Shown: positions 11,813 to 23,320 of the stretch, one piece after another
How positions within the stretch are numbered: position 1 is the stretch's first letter
Layout: each line of letters opens with the position of its first letter
Source: Gigaspora margarita
Lineage: Eukaryota > Glomeromycota > Glomeromycetes > Diversisporales > Gigasporaceae
DNA: 64,000 bases
NCBI GenBank assembly: GCA_009809945.1
Contig: WTPW01000159.1
Span: 316,786 to 380,785 of the forward strand
Direction: 5' to 3'
Position numbers and translations under genes: made by a program
The notes under the pieces: model-generated
Told to the model about the DNA's origin: nothing
Databases searched by the model: none
Seen by the model: the letters and a program-made list of their open reading frames with translations, nothing else

Positions 11813-12394
11813 ATGTCTATATACAACAAAACTTTACCAAGCTGCTGTCAGGTACAAAGTCCATTCACTGGATGTTCTGCGCATGAAATAGAGTTGAAAC
11901 AGATATGCAGACTTTTAAGTGAAGCATCTTGGCGGGCTTTGGTGCTAATGAGCAAAGACGTAGTAGAGAAACTCTGGAGCTTTGTCAAGTCCTATGGATA
12001 TGAAAATAGAAGTAGAGGCTTGGTTAGATATGTTATTCTATATAGTGTAACTCCTTCAAACTCCTTTAGGTTTGGTGTTTTCTTCTGAGCCCCTTTGGTT
12101 TTTTTGAAATTTCAACAAGTGGGCATTTCAGTTTACCCCCTCCAAAAGATTGGTAGTGTTTACTTCTTCCAAATTAGGATTGCACCTTCTGAACTGGAAT
12201 TGACATCACGAGTAAGGTCTGTTGCTGCGTACGTGATAAACAAAAAGGACGTGTCAGAGGTCAAGAGGGATGATGTAACCTTTGAGGCGTATAGATTTTT
12301 CTTTTTCTTTTCTTATAATGTATATATAGTATATCATATAAGTCATTTCCTTGTACAATACTATATAATTTTTATAGTCTTGCACAGGCTTTAA
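11813..12394 (+). pseudogene. Unrecognised coding-like island with one in-frame stop
   Basis: One frame runs from the ATG at 11813 to 12394 with a single TGA at 12086-12088, unusually long for this AT-rich DNA. The first part (about 91 codons) has a helix-like stretch rich in E, K, L and W around residues 25-60. The second contains a mixed charged stretch (ELELTSRVRSVAAYV, then KKDVSEVKRDDVTFEAYRF) before ending in low-complexity F/Y. G+C between 11813 and 12290 is visibly higher than around it. I do not recognise a family. It could be a host gene fragment or a retrocopy stranded between pieces of the Ty3-type fossil. The stop may be real or an assembly error. Confidence 0.35.
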
Positions 12395-13015
12395 TAGTGC
12401 TATCATGTATTTCTTTCTTTTTGCTTTTTTCTTCTTTCTTTTCATTTTTCTCTTTTGTCATATTTGGTTTGTCGTTTAGGTAGTAGTTGTTATTCCCCCA
12501 TTTTATTTTCTTTATATATTTCTCCTTACTTGTTATAGTGTTTCTTGTAGTAGGTTCTTTCTACTAAAAAGGTTAGGAGAAGAAAGTTTAAAAAGAAGGC
12601 AATCTTGATATGGTTAGCATAAGCCAACCGGTGATTGGAGAAAACTTATTTTTAGTGAGTTAAAAATCCAAATTGAGGCAAAATTTTTGCTAGGCGGGTC
12701 GCACTTGGATGAAATCGGGTGAGCTTTTTGTTGTAGTAGAATAAAACGTACATACAATCGCAGTAGTATAATAAAGTCTACAAACACAAAAGGCAGGATT
12801 GCTGAAGTTTAAAAAAAGTACCTAATTTCACTTTATTATTTTGATACTATTATATAGGTAATAATTATATTTCAATTTTGGTTATAATTTTTTTAAAATC
12901 ATGTAATTGCCCCAAAGTATCCTTTTGCTATAGGTTCTCCATATGTGTATTTATATTAAAATTTATTACTAATATGTGTATAGTAAATCTATATATCAAA
13001 TTCAATAACTTATTA
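12395..13015. other. Spacer, no supported feature
   Basis: T-rich then mixed composition with no convincing frame. A tRNA-like A-box resemblance at about 12617 has no B-box partner. Confidence 0.4.
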
Positions 13016-13244
13016 CTAGTGATCTGATCCAGATCAGATAATAGTCTAATGATCAGATATTTAACCTGGGTTATGACCTGGGTCAACAGATCATATGGAC
13101 AACACCTTTTCTACCAATACATATGTATAATGCACTTTTAAGATTAATAAATTTTTTTGTTATTTTGTTTTTACAATACATATTATGCCATATAGCAGAT
13201 TATGCATCAAATGAGCTTATTTATTTTTTATTTTTATTTTTATT

Positions 13245-13537
13245 AGGACCCCAGACATCTAGTATAGAGGTCATACTTGAAATTTTTTAGCAAAAACACC
13301 TAAAATTTGAGAAGCAAAAAACAGTTTTTTGGCAATTATCTTGGCATCCAGTAGTCCAATTTGAATAAATTTTTTTAAAATAAAGCTCTCAGTGAGGCGC
13401 ATCTAATAAAAAAAGTTTATTCAATTCTGATTACTGAATTAGAAGTTATTAAAGTAAATAGATTTTGTTGTTTTTAGCCAATTAGATCAAAATTGGCCAA
13501 AATCTAGTTATAACCTTTATGAGAAATGTCTGGGTCT
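13245..13537 (+). mobile_element. Family-A MITE, copy 1
   Basis: About 293 bp. Left end AGGACCCCAGACATCTAGTA; right end is the inverse, AATGTCTGGGTCT. Internal landmarks shared by all copies are GGCAATTATCTTGGCATCCA and CTCTCAGTGAGGCGCATCTA. The right terminal base is altered and the flanking duplication is obscured by T-rich DNA. Confidence 0.85.
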
Positions 13538-13761
13538 TTTTTTATTTATTTTATTATTATTATTATTATATTTAGATTATCCCAAATCCTGACCCATTTG
13601 AACCAGGGTTATGACAATATTTGACTTGTGATCTGTCAAATCAGGTGTCTAGAGTGTTTAGGATTATGTTTCAGAATAATATTTATATAATTTACCTTAT
13701 GGCACATAAAATATGCGATTTTGTATAATTTAAAGAATTTCGAATAATCTTGTATAATTTA

Positions 13762-14161
13762 AGGACCCTGGACATCTAGTATAAAGGTTATACTTGAAAT
13801 TTTTTAGCAAAACACCTAAAATTTGAGAAGCAAAAAACAGTTTTTGGCAATTATCTTGGCATTTAGCGGTCCAATTTGAATGAACTTTTGTCATACTTGA
13901 AATTTTTTAGCAAAAACATCTAAACTTTAAGAAGCAAAAAAACAGTTTTTGCCAATTATCTTGGCATCTAGTAGTCCAATTTGAATGAACTTTTTTTTAA
14001 AATGCAGCTCTCAGTGAGGCGCATCTAACAAATAAAAGTTTATTCAATTTTAATTACTGGATTAGAAGTTATTAAAGTAAATAGATTTTGTTGTTTTAAT
14101 AAATTAGATCAAAATTAGCCAAAATCCAGTTATGACCTATATAAGAGATGTCTGAGGTCCT
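13762..14161 (+). mobile_element. Family-A MITE, copy 2, with internal duplication
   Basis: 400 bp instead of ~293, because about 105 bp of the left half (TTTTTTAGCAAAAACA to GGCATCTAGTAGTCC) is repeated at 13890-13985. Perfect 8-bp target duplication ATAATTTA (13754-13761, 14162-14169). Confidence 0.9.
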
Positions 14162-14989
14162 ATAATTTATCTTTCTTTCATATAAAAAAATTTCTATTGG
14201 CCAATTGATATTACACAGAATATGATATCAAGTCAGCCTATATTATATTTTAATGTTAGTTAATTCCAAGTAGATCATATAAATAATACTGGCTAAACTA
14301 TTATTGCATCTATACTTTAAAATTAATAGATCTGAATATAGCAACAATTATTTATTATACTGGAACTTTTATAGTAATAGTGTAATAATTATATGCTAAT
14401 AAACTATTGGTTATATAATATAAGCTACATAACATACATATATACATACTTGTAATTTTTGGCATGGGCAAAATTAGAACACAAAAATTTCTAGTAAAAT
14501 TTTGTGCTTTTAGATTAGAGATAAGATCTTGCAATTAGATTAGAGTTCAACAATATTATTTGTATAATAACATGTAAAAACAGTTTTATAGACTACATTT
14601 TTGGTTATAAATATTTTCTTGTACTATAGCAGATTATGATATTTGGGCAGCAAAATTTTTTAATACTAATTCTAGAGTCTGCATAATTTACATAATTTGT
14701 AATTTACCAGATATATAATTTGGTATTTACTAGATCATAATTCTGGACACCCTATAGGTGATCTATATGGGTCATCTGGGTCAAAACACTAGTGTAATAT
14801 ATTAAAAGGCTACCCTAGGATCCATGAACTGGGTAGTAGCAATACCCAAGCCCTACCTATATAATCTAGGGACTTATATTTTTTAACCCTGCCTTGCACT
14901 ATGGCTTGTAATTTGTTGCTCGAGCCTAGCCCTCATAGTACTATTCTTAGAGTATCTAGAGGTAGCCCTAGTACATGCGGAGGCCTAAT

Positions 14990-15306
14990 AATAAGAAGTA
15001 TTGGTAGTTAGAATAAAGATTTTTCTAAATTATAATAGACTAATATAAATGCAGCAGTAAGTCAGTCTTTTAGTTTTTTAAAAGCTTTCTGTTTAATATG
15101 AATCTATCTATATAGTTTATTCTTTTGTAACAATTGATTTAAGGGATTAGTAATAGCAGAAAAGTTTAGAATAAATTGTTTATAATATCTAGCTAATCCT
15201 AAGAATAAATAAAATTGAGTTATGTTTTGTAGTGGCTAAATCTTTTGCACAGCTTCAATTTTTATAGAATCAGAAGCTATTCTACTAGGTGCAATTATGT
15301 TTCAAG
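14990..15306 (-). mobile_element. Ty3-type fossil: C-terminal part of reverse transcriptase
   Basis: Minus-strand translation gives the RT/connection context (FLGLARYYKQFIP.F type, with ...IKIEAVQK upstream). Separated from the rest of RT by the 15307-21624 insertion stack. Broken. Confidence 0.75.
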
Positions 15307-16790
15307 AAAGGTAAACCACTAGTCAAAACAAACATATTCTATACATATCCTATATACATCTAATACCCAATATGTGTAAGTTATATATAGGATATATGTA
15401 GGATATGTATAATCTAGTACCTAATTTGTATAAAGTTGATGTAGGATATTAGACACATGTCAGACATATATAGTACCTAGGGGTTAGTAAAACTACGGAG
15501 GGACAACTCCAATGTTACACAAGTTTAATAGTAATGCAAAAATTGCCACTTTATATGAAAATCATATAAATTCATATGTATCGTGTTCGATCGGTCCAAA
15601 GTTTTGATTGTTAATTTTTTTAAAATAACCTGTCTACTGGAATTTCTTTTTTTTTCAAAACTTGAAATAGACAAAGGTAAGTAATTAATCATAAAGAAAT
15701 TTTATAGCTGTTCTTTTATTGTTAAAAAAACTGAATCATATATTCATATCAATAATTGTAAGACATAACTCAAAGCCTATAAGTTTTTTTTTCATTATTA
15801 ATAATATTCTTTAATAATATTATTTTACCAGGTCTAGATCTCCACTTCTCAGCTCCATTACACACTCCTGGTAACCTACAGAAGATTGATGATCATAAGT
15901 ATAAGTATTTTTTTACTCTTTTTTGTTTTTTTTTTATTTTGTATTAAAAATGTTTCTAATTTTTGTAGTTGCCCCGGAGTTTCTCTGGTGTTCCCCAGTT
16001 CTTGTAGTGATTCGATGTGGGAGTTCATTAGCACTCTTGCAATGTTTCGATGACAATTCGACGGCGTTCTTTGTGGTGTTTTGACATGGAGATTCGATGG
16101 TGTTCTTGTGGTGTGATTCGACAGTGTTCTTTGTGAGTAAAGTTTAATTCTGTTTACTTTAACGATTGTTTTCAAGACAATGTATGATTAACCAAAATGA
16201 TTACCCTTAGGACATAACATGATAGTTAGATTTGGAACAAGCACGATAGTTAGATTTGGGCTATAGCACGATTAAATAGGTTGGATTTAGTGATATAAAT
16301 AGGGTTGGGGTTTAAGCCTAGGATTAAAAATAGGGTCGGGTAATTAAAAGCGGGATTTTGTTAGAAATAAGGGTTAGATTAGTATTTAGAAGTAATTAGG
16401 GATCGATTTTTGAATATAAAGATTATTATGTACTTTAAAATAGAATAAAATTAATAAATAAATGCTTTATTATAATCTATATACTAGTCAATTTTAATAT
16501 TATTGATATGAAATATTAAATACATGCTTTAGATAACAGTGTAAATAAAAAAGATAATTTAAATTATTAATTCTTTCGTGCAAAATATCAAACAATTAAA
16601 TTAAAGTTCAAGAAGAACCTAATTATTAAAATCTCATTCATAAGCATTTTTTTTAAAAAAAAAAAAATTGAAATAAATCTAAACTAAAAACAAAAACATA
16701 ATCATGTATAACCTTATCCAAAAGTTTTAAAGTAAGCGAAAATGGCACAAATGTCCCAACCTTGACCGTGATGTTATCATTATTGATGCA

Positions 16791-17132
16791 TTACTTGGTT
16801 CTTTTTCTAGTAATTTTGATAACATCTATTAAATTAACAAGCGTATTTTCATATCCACCCATAATAAAATAATTCTTTTCTTGATATTTCAATGTTAATG
16901 TATTCTTTGATCTTTTACTAATATCTTCATTAGTTATTGCTGTCAATTGAAATATATATAGACAAGATTAAATTTTAAATAGGCAAAAAATGATTAAACT
17001 TTTAAATAAATTTACCAGAATATTTAAAATTTTCGTTGCCGAAGTTCACTTCTTTTGATCCGCCTTGTGATCTAAATCCAACACAAGGATATAGAAAGCC
17101 TTTGAAATTGCTATATAGATGGCACGCAATTC
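16791..17132 (-). CDS. SPRY-like C-terminal exons, probably captured host gene fragment
   Basis: Minus strand. The upstream exon 17132-17016 follows an AG acceptor and encodes a typical SPRY/B30.2 end: FLYPCVGFRSQGGSKEVNFG, then an NFKYS segment; the family norm is a LYP-x-VG-x(6-8)-VNFG strand pair. Intron 17015-16941 (75 nt) has a GTAAAT donor and a TTGACAG acceptor. The last exon 16939-16791 joins in frame and ends in TAA. SPRY domains bind protein partners and are common in fungal RanBP-like proteins. About 17150-17240 holds further weakly matching sequence (a TKNG-LNL segment), but no canonical donor links it, so the 5' part is decayed or lost. Lying wholly inside a TIR element, it is more likely captured than a resident gene. 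Confidence 0.6.
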
Positions 17133-17924
17133 CTTAAAATATTTTATAATTATTAAATTTCTGTCTATTCATTTTAAAATATAACTTTAATTCTAAATGT
17201 AGATTATCTAAGTTGAGTCCATTTTTAGTTATATCACCAGTATTATCTCACAAATCAGTGACGATAACACCTATAGTGACGTATTGTAGGCATGTAACAG
17301 CGATGAAAGAAGAGCATCAGAAAGAATGACTCCAACGGCGAAAGAATACCGAAGTAGACTATTCCAATGACAAAAGCACTGAAACTATTACCTGTAAAAA
17401 GAGTAAAGTTAGTACTATTTTTGGCAATTTGAAGAGGTTTTGGCAAAGAACAAAATCAATGACAAAAAAAGACACTTAGCTAACGCGCCCTGGTGGATCA
17501 TTCCAAACCTAGCACAAGGACCAAACCCAACCATCTAATGAAAGAAGCCCAAAATATTACCTGTAAAAAGAGTAAAGTTTAGTACTTGTTAGTGAAAGAA
17601 CAAAATCAACAAAAAAAAAGTAACACTTAGCTTAAAGAAGAAACACAATCTGAAACAAGAAGTACAGACCTGCACTATGAAGCCTGAAATGGACGTTACC
17701 TATTACGAATGAAGAAGCACGACCCAGAAAGTACTGACTAGCACCCAAGAAAGAAACAATGAGGAAGAACCACAAAAATGGACGACGAAGGAAGAAACAC
17801 CAAAAGATAAACGATGGAAAAAAGATAAAAAAGAACAAAATAAATGTTAGTACAGCGCTATAAAATAAAAACAAAAAATGAATAAAAAAAAAAGAATTAC
17901 TGATCTTTTTATTTTGATCATGTA

Positions 17925-18135
17925 ACTGGTGATCACCATCATTAAAAATCTATTTAGATCATTAAGAAACTTAATGATCTAAAATAGATCGTTAAAAATC
18001 TTAACGATCTATTTTAGATCAATAAGTTTTTTGATGATCTAAAATAGATCGTTAAGTACCTTAACGATCTATTTTAGATCATTAAGAAACTTATTGATCT
18101 AAAATAGATCGTTAAGATTCTTAACGATCTAATAA
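17925..18135. repeat. Nested palindromic array built on AAAATAGATCGTTAA
   Basis: Alternating direct and inverted copies of TTAACGATCTATTTTAGATC with spacers TAAGAAACTTA, TAAAAATCTTA or TAAGTACCTTA; six or more half-units in about 210 bp. Could fold into several alternative cruciforms. Sits subterminally in the 3.07-kb TIR element. Confidence 0.75.
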
Positions 18136-18597
18136 TGATGCAAACATTTAAAATCTTGCTACCCTGGCAAAAAAATTACGGCGATACTAAACAGATGAAA
18201 ATCTGTTTTGAAATATATAGTGATTAATATCCATTAATCGTTATATATCAGTTTCAATAAATATCATTGCATTTAACAATTTCAAGTATGTTTAAAGAAA
18301 TGAATTTTGTCCCTGCGAATACCAATATGTATGCAATTTCTATATAAACCTACCAACTAGCGGCAATAGAGCATAGCAATAACAAATGTTGAATCAGTGC
18401 TTGGTTATTATTGCTAAAAGACTCGTTAGTATAGTATCGCAGAGTTTTTTATTATAATCTATTTGATTGTTACACAAAATCATGCATGACATTTTATTAG
18501 CTATATATATCATATAAGTTGTCCCCCCCGTAGTTTTACTAACCCCTAGATAGTACACATATAGTATATATGCCTTACTTCTATTGTACATATATTC

Positions 18598-18891
18598 AGG
18601 ACCCCGAACATCTAGTATAGAGATCATATTTGAAATTTTTCAGCAAAACTACCTAAAATTTGAGAAGCAAAAAAACAGTTTTTAGTGATTATCTCGGCAT
18701 CCAGTAGTTCAATTTGAATGAACTTTTTTTAAAAATAAAGCTCTTAGTGAGGCACATCTAACAAAAAAAGTTTATTCAATTCTATTACTGAATTAGAAGT
18801 TATTAAAATAAATAAATTTTGTCATTTTTAGCAAATTAGATCAAAATTGGCCAAAATCTAGTTATGACCTATGAGAGATGTCCGGGGTCCT
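18598..18891 (+). mobile_element. Family-A MITE, copy 3
   Basis: 294 bp with ends AGGACCCCGAACATC and its inverse. 8-bp flanks ATATATTC and ATATATCC (one mismatch). Inserted in the short-motif array. Confidence 0.9.
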
Positions 18892-19274
18892 ATATATCCT
18901 ATACATATTAGGTACCTAATAATATATATCCTACACATATTGGGTACCAGATATATGTAGGATATGTGATGAATAAATATTCTACACATATCAGCTATTT
19001 GACTACTACCTGACTAGTTTAAAAAATTATTGAATATAACTAATCAGATTTATGTAAATAATAATTATATATATTAATTTTGATTATTATTTTAAATTAT
19101 TTAAGACTAATATTAAACCTATTTTATAATTTAAATTTAAATATTAATTTATATGCAAAATTTTACAAAAAAAACTTTTATTAAAGTGTAAGAACCTATT
19201 TTATAAAAGAGAATTTTTAGTTATTTTAAGTTTTTTAAAACAAAAACAAAAATAAAAATTAAAGAAAATAAAAA

Positions 19275-19975
19275 AGTGTTCTTAACCCATATTTACTACA
19301 AGTAAATCGACTAGACTAATTAAAACAATATTGTTTTCCAGATTTAGGCAGTTCTAAAGGTAGTGAGATCATAAAAATAGCCTGGTAGATATCTTTTTAT
19401 AGTCTTGCAAACTTTTATAATGATTGTTTACATAAAATTACATAATTTAGAAAATTGTTTAAAATTGTTGTAAAACTTTGAAAAGCTGTAGAAAGAGATC
19501 TACTAGGCTATTTTTCATGATCTCACTACTTATATAACTGCCTTAGTCTAGAAAACAATATTTAATTAATTAGTTTAGCTAATTTACTTGTAGCAAATAT
19601 AGGTTTAGAGAACTTTTTTGTTTATTTTTAAAAATATAAAAATAAATAAAAAAGTGCTTAGAGTTTATATTTGCTACAAGTAAATTAATTAACTAATTAA
19701 TTAAATATTGTTCTCTAGACCAAGATAGTTCTAAAGATAGTGAGTCATAAAAACAGCCCAGTAGATTTCTTTTACGACCTTTCAAAGCTTTACAATGATT
19801 GTTTATATAAATTACATAATTTAAACAATTATTATAAAACTTTGAGAGCCTATAGAAAGTAATCTACTAGGTCATTTTTCATGATCTCACTATCTTTAAA
19901 ACTGCTTAGATCTGGAGAACAATATTGTCTTAATCGGCTTTGTCTGTTTACTTAGTACCAAATATGGGTTCAAAA
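19275..19975. repeat. Head-to-tail dimer of a ~340-bp hairpin element
   Basis: Two adjacent palindromes (about 19275-19618 and 19640-19975). Each has arms with TTTACTACAAGTAAAT-like ends, an AACAATATTGTT-like segment, and TCATGATCTCACTA on the inner side. The copies are about 80-85% alike by eye. Non-coding. Confidence 0.7.
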
Positions 19976-20044
19976 AAGTTTTATTTATTTTATAAATAAT
20001 TTATAAATGCAGCATATGTATAAGATATATATACAGAGTGTGAC

Positions 20045-21036
20045 AATATAGCAAAGTTGGAAAGTTGTCACCCCAAGAAATTTGTAACTTAGATACAGGG
20101 TTCGAATTCTACCAGAGACAATTTTTAAAAATTATATCTGTGTTATAGTAACTGATCTTTGTCAATAAGTTGGATCATAATAAGGCCTATAACTTGAGTT
20201 GCACTACTTTTTAGTATATTCCATTGATGTGAAAGATTCTAGATATGTTATGCATGTTAATGGAATTGCATAATACTAAGAGAACTTGAAGATCAGAAAC
20301 CCTTGGCAAGTTCCAAACAGAGAGTAGTTGGGCTTTCAACAGTAATAACAAAAAGAATTGGAAGGTGTGTATGGGCTAGTGAGTAAGCTTATGACAAGAG
20401 TTTTGAAGAACCCTACCAACCAGGTGCTGGCGACACACTAGAGGAAAAGAACATGCATTTTAGCAGCATATACCAAGGGGAAGGAGTCTATTTTGGTACT
20501 TAAAGTCAGGCTGACCAACCCTTCTGGGCCTACAAATTGAAAGCAGGCAGAAAGTAGATTAGAAAACCCAGAAAAGAACTGAGTATGTAGGTACTGGAGC
20601 TTGGTAAACTTTGCAAGAGCAGAAGTAGGTAATAGTAGCAGTTTAAGGATAATCCCTAACTGCAAGTGGTCCGCCTCAGTAGATGCATAAGTTATCGAAG
20701 TGTAGGTAATATCTGGGCCATTCTACTGTGTCTTTTACTGGGATAAACTAGTCCTAAAGGAGGTAGAAAAGAATCCAGATCATGTTCTGGTAATACAAGA
20801 GAAATTGGCATATAGCAATGATTAGAGGGTTTAAAATAGGCAATGACTAGTATGTGGGTTGCAGGTGTAGCAGCTTGAGTAGGACCTTCAGGTAGCTAAA
20901 TAGGCAACCAAAAGTGCAGGTGTAGCTAGTTGTACTCTTGTCAATGTACTATATCAGGTATTCTTCATATAGATAACCCTTAATCTTAAATATCTTGAAT
21001 AAAACACTTACTTTCAAAGTGAGCACCTTAACTTGA
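20045..21036 (+). mobile_element. Long SINE-like element
   Basis: Starts near TATAGCAAAGTTGG (good A-box match), with B-box GGGTTCGAATTCT at about 20097-20109, and ends in an A-run before (TA)n. The middle part (AGCAGTTTAAGGATAATCCC, CAAGTGG) resembles the body of the SINE at 4046. At about 1 kb it is long for a SINE and may be composite; a target duplication could not be read in the AT-rich flanks. Confidence 0.55.
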
Positions 21037-21090
21037 AAAAAAATAATATATATATATAATATATATATGATATATATAGTATATGTGTAC
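21037..21090. repeat. (TA)n microsatellite
   Basis: Interrupted TATATA run after the SINE tail. Confidence 0.8.
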
Positions 21091-21249
21091 AATATGTATC
21101 TGATATCCTGTATCAACTCTATACATACTAGGCACTTGATAGTTACCTGATATATATAAATTATATAACTAATTTTTGTTGATATCTATCAGGCACCTAT
21201 CTGTTTTCTATCTGGCACCTGATATTTATTATCGAACATATATCCTACA

Positions 21250-21545
21250 AGGACCCCGGACATCTTTGATATAGGTCATAACTGGATTTTGGCCAATTTT
21301 GATCTAATTTGCTGAAAACATCAAAATCTATTTACTTAAATAACTCCGATCCAGTAATCAGAATTGAATGAACTTTTTTTTGTTAGATGCGCCTCACTGA
21401 GAGCTTCATTTTAAAAAAAGTTCATTCAAATTGGACCACTGGATGCCAAGATAATTGCCAAAAACTGTTTTTTTGCTTCTCAAATTTTGGGGGTTTTTGC
21501 TGAATTGCGTAATGTATGACCTCTGTACTATATGCCCGGGGTCCT
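21250..21545 (-). mobile_element. Family-A MITE, copy 4
   Basis: Inverse orientation relative to copies 1-3. Perfect 8-bp target duplication ATCCTACA (21242-21249, 21546-21553). Ends AGGACCCCGGACATC and inverse. Confidence 0.92.
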
Positions 21546-21624
21546 ATCCTACATATATCCACATATAACCTACACATATCAGGTACAGATATATGTAGAA
21601 TATGTATAGAATATATTGATTTCA

Positions 21625-22275
21625 ACCTGTGAACATTGCATCCAGAAATAAATTTCTCAATATTAAAGCATAGGCCAGCTTTCTTGATTTTGTAAAATAC
21701 TTTATCCAAATACTTAAGGTGATTATTGAATTGTGTGAGAATACACTATAGTTTCATCCAAATAAACAACTACAAATTTCTATACAATACTATCATATAC
21801 TCAATCTATTAGTTTTGGAAATAGCAGTAGTATTACAAAGTCCAAAAGGTATTATATTGAATTCAAAATATTATAATGAGTTATGAAAATAGTCTTTTCT
21901 TTGTTTTGAGAGTGCATTGCAATTTGTCAATATCTGCTTGCAAAATCTAAAGTAAAAAACCAATGTAATCCAGCTAGAGTATTTAGCATTTTATCTATAT
22001 GAAGCAGAGGGTATGCATTCTTTTTAGTAATATTGTTAAGCTTTCAATAGTCTATGCAAAAATGTAATTTGTTATATTATTTTTTCACTAATACAATAAG
22101 AAGGTTCATGGGCTATTTGAAGATCAAATAAGTTTGTAGTCTAATATCCATTGGATTTCTTTTTTAATAATAAAATAAGGTCTAGAGTGAATTGGAGGTA
22201 AATTTTCTGTAAAGATACAGTGAGAGACTAGGTTAGTTCTACCTAATTTATTAATATCTGTTGCAAAAATACTGT
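21625..22275 (-). mobile_element. Ty3-type fossil: N-terminal and core reverse transcriptase
   Basis: Minus-strand pieces match Ty3-type RT (for example the KKAGLCFNIEKF context near 21680 and NALSKQRKDYF near 21900). Broken in several frames. Confidence 0.75.
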
Positions 22276-22583
22276 AAACTGCCAGATATAAGACCTGGGT
22301 CTTTTTTATTCTACCAAAAAATTAATTATTAAAAAAAAGAAATTAAATATAAAAAATAAGAGTGGGCCTGATATATAAGGGGATCTTGTATCTGGCAGTT
22401 TATAATAACTGCAAAATCTCAAGTAGTTATCTAAATCTAAGTCCTTGTTCTATAAGAAGAGTGCCTACTGTAAAATCTCAAAATAGCAGACATGGGTGTT
22501 ATTTCGAATCTTGGTCTAAATTAAGCTTAATTCAAACTGAAAATTGTAATTTCACTCTTGTACATTATTTTGAGATTTCATAG
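22276..22583. mobile_element. Two small inverted-repeat elements in pol
   Basis: 22276-22402: inverted AACTGCCAGATATAAGACC ends, TA-flanked. 22468-22583: inverted ends ACTGTAAAATCTCAAAATA, with an inner hairpin (22501-22560) shared with 9432-9500. Both are non-coding. Confidence 0.55.
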
Positions 22584-22940
22584 TATATTTAAGGAGGTAC
22601 TAGAGGTTAGGGTATATTCTTCATAGGGGATAAGTATGTATATACTATATATAGAGATAGATACTAAGTTTATAGAACAATTTTGAGAAGAGTAGCTATA
22701 CTAGTATCTGATTCTATAGATAGTTTGTCATCATATCTATGATTATTTAAAAATTTGTATCTGTAAAAAGAACAGTAAGAATATCAGATCTTTGTTGTAA
22801 ACTTTGGGTATTATAGTAAATAAGCTGAAACAGTTATTGTGGCCGATTAAAATCCAGATTAAAATAAAATTATAGTATAAAATCTCAAAAACTTAATTCT
22901 TTTTGGGGTGTATTTTTTAGGGTTAGGTGTTAGGATTAGA
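22584..22940. other. Spacer, probably pol remnant
   Basis: No clear translation match. Lies between RT and the next insertion of the Ty3-type fossil. Confidence 0.3.
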
Positions 22941-23231
22941 AGGACCCCAGACATCTAGTATAAAGGTTATACTTGAAATTTTCAGCAAAAACATCTAAAA
23001 TTTGAGAAGCAAAAAACAGGTTTAGCAATTATCTTGGCACCCAGTAGTTCAATTTAATAAACTTATTTTAAAATGAAGCTCTTAGTGAGGCACATCTAAC
23101 AAAAAAAGTTTATTCAATTTTGATCACTGGATTAGAAGTTATTAAAGTAAATAGATTTTGTCATTTTTAGCAAATTAGGTCAAAATTGGCAAAATCCAGT
23201 TATGACCTATATGAAAGATGTTCAGGGTCCT
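22941..23231 (+). mobile_element. Family-A MITE, copy 5
   Basis: 291 bp with ends AGGACCCCAGACATC and inverse. Flanks GGATTAGA and GGGTTAGG (two mismatches), so probably an older insertion than copies 2 and 4. Confidence 0.85.
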
Positions 23232-23320
23232 GGGTTAGGATTTAGTTTTAAAAAAAGTTATAATAAACAAGTTTTGTAGATTTTAGAAGGTTAGCAGGTA
23301 AAGTGTAAAATATAGATTTC

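Larger units (their letters stand above)
13016..14793. mobile_element. Probable hAT-like element shell, 1.8 kb, with two nested MITEs
   Basis: Imperfect inverted ends ACTAGTGATCTGATCCAGAT and ACTAGTGTTTTGACCCAGAT; the motif GACCCAGGT/ACCTGGGTC recurs near both ends. The target duplication is not clear. The interior carries two family-A MITEs (13245, 13762). No transposase is seen. Confidence 0.5.
15477..18549. mobile_element. 3.07-kb TIR element with perfect 7-bp duplication and gene cargo
   Basis: Ends CTAGGGGTTAGTAAAACTAC...GACAAC are inverted on both sides over about 31 bp with one difference or length change in the G-run. ATAGTAC directly flanks both ends (15470-15476, 18550-18556). No transposase is recognised. 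Cargo: two spliced SPRY-like exons (16791-17132, minus), a degenerate repeat with a GAACACCATCGAAT-like unit (about 16000-16140), a purine-rich stretch (17290-17880) with a direct repeat of TTACCTGTAAAAAGAGTAAA (17391, 17561), and a palindromic array (17925-18135). Looks like a Pack-type non-autonomous DNA transposon. Superfamily is open; a 7-bp duplication is uncommon. Confidence 0.75.
15307..21624. mobile_element. 6.3-kb insertion stack with short-motif arrays at both ends
   Basis: Splits the reverse transcriptase region of the Ty3-type fossil. Its ends carry inverted copies of an array built on ATATCCTACACATATTGGGT: left array 15333-15476 (continuing at 18557-18597 and 18892-18985 once nested elements are taken out), right array about 21090-21249 and 21554-21620. 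Inner content is a 3.07-kb TIR element, two family-A MITEs, a dimer of hairpins and a SINE-like element. TTTCAA occurs at both host junctions but the exact target duplication is uncertain. Confidence 0.55.
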
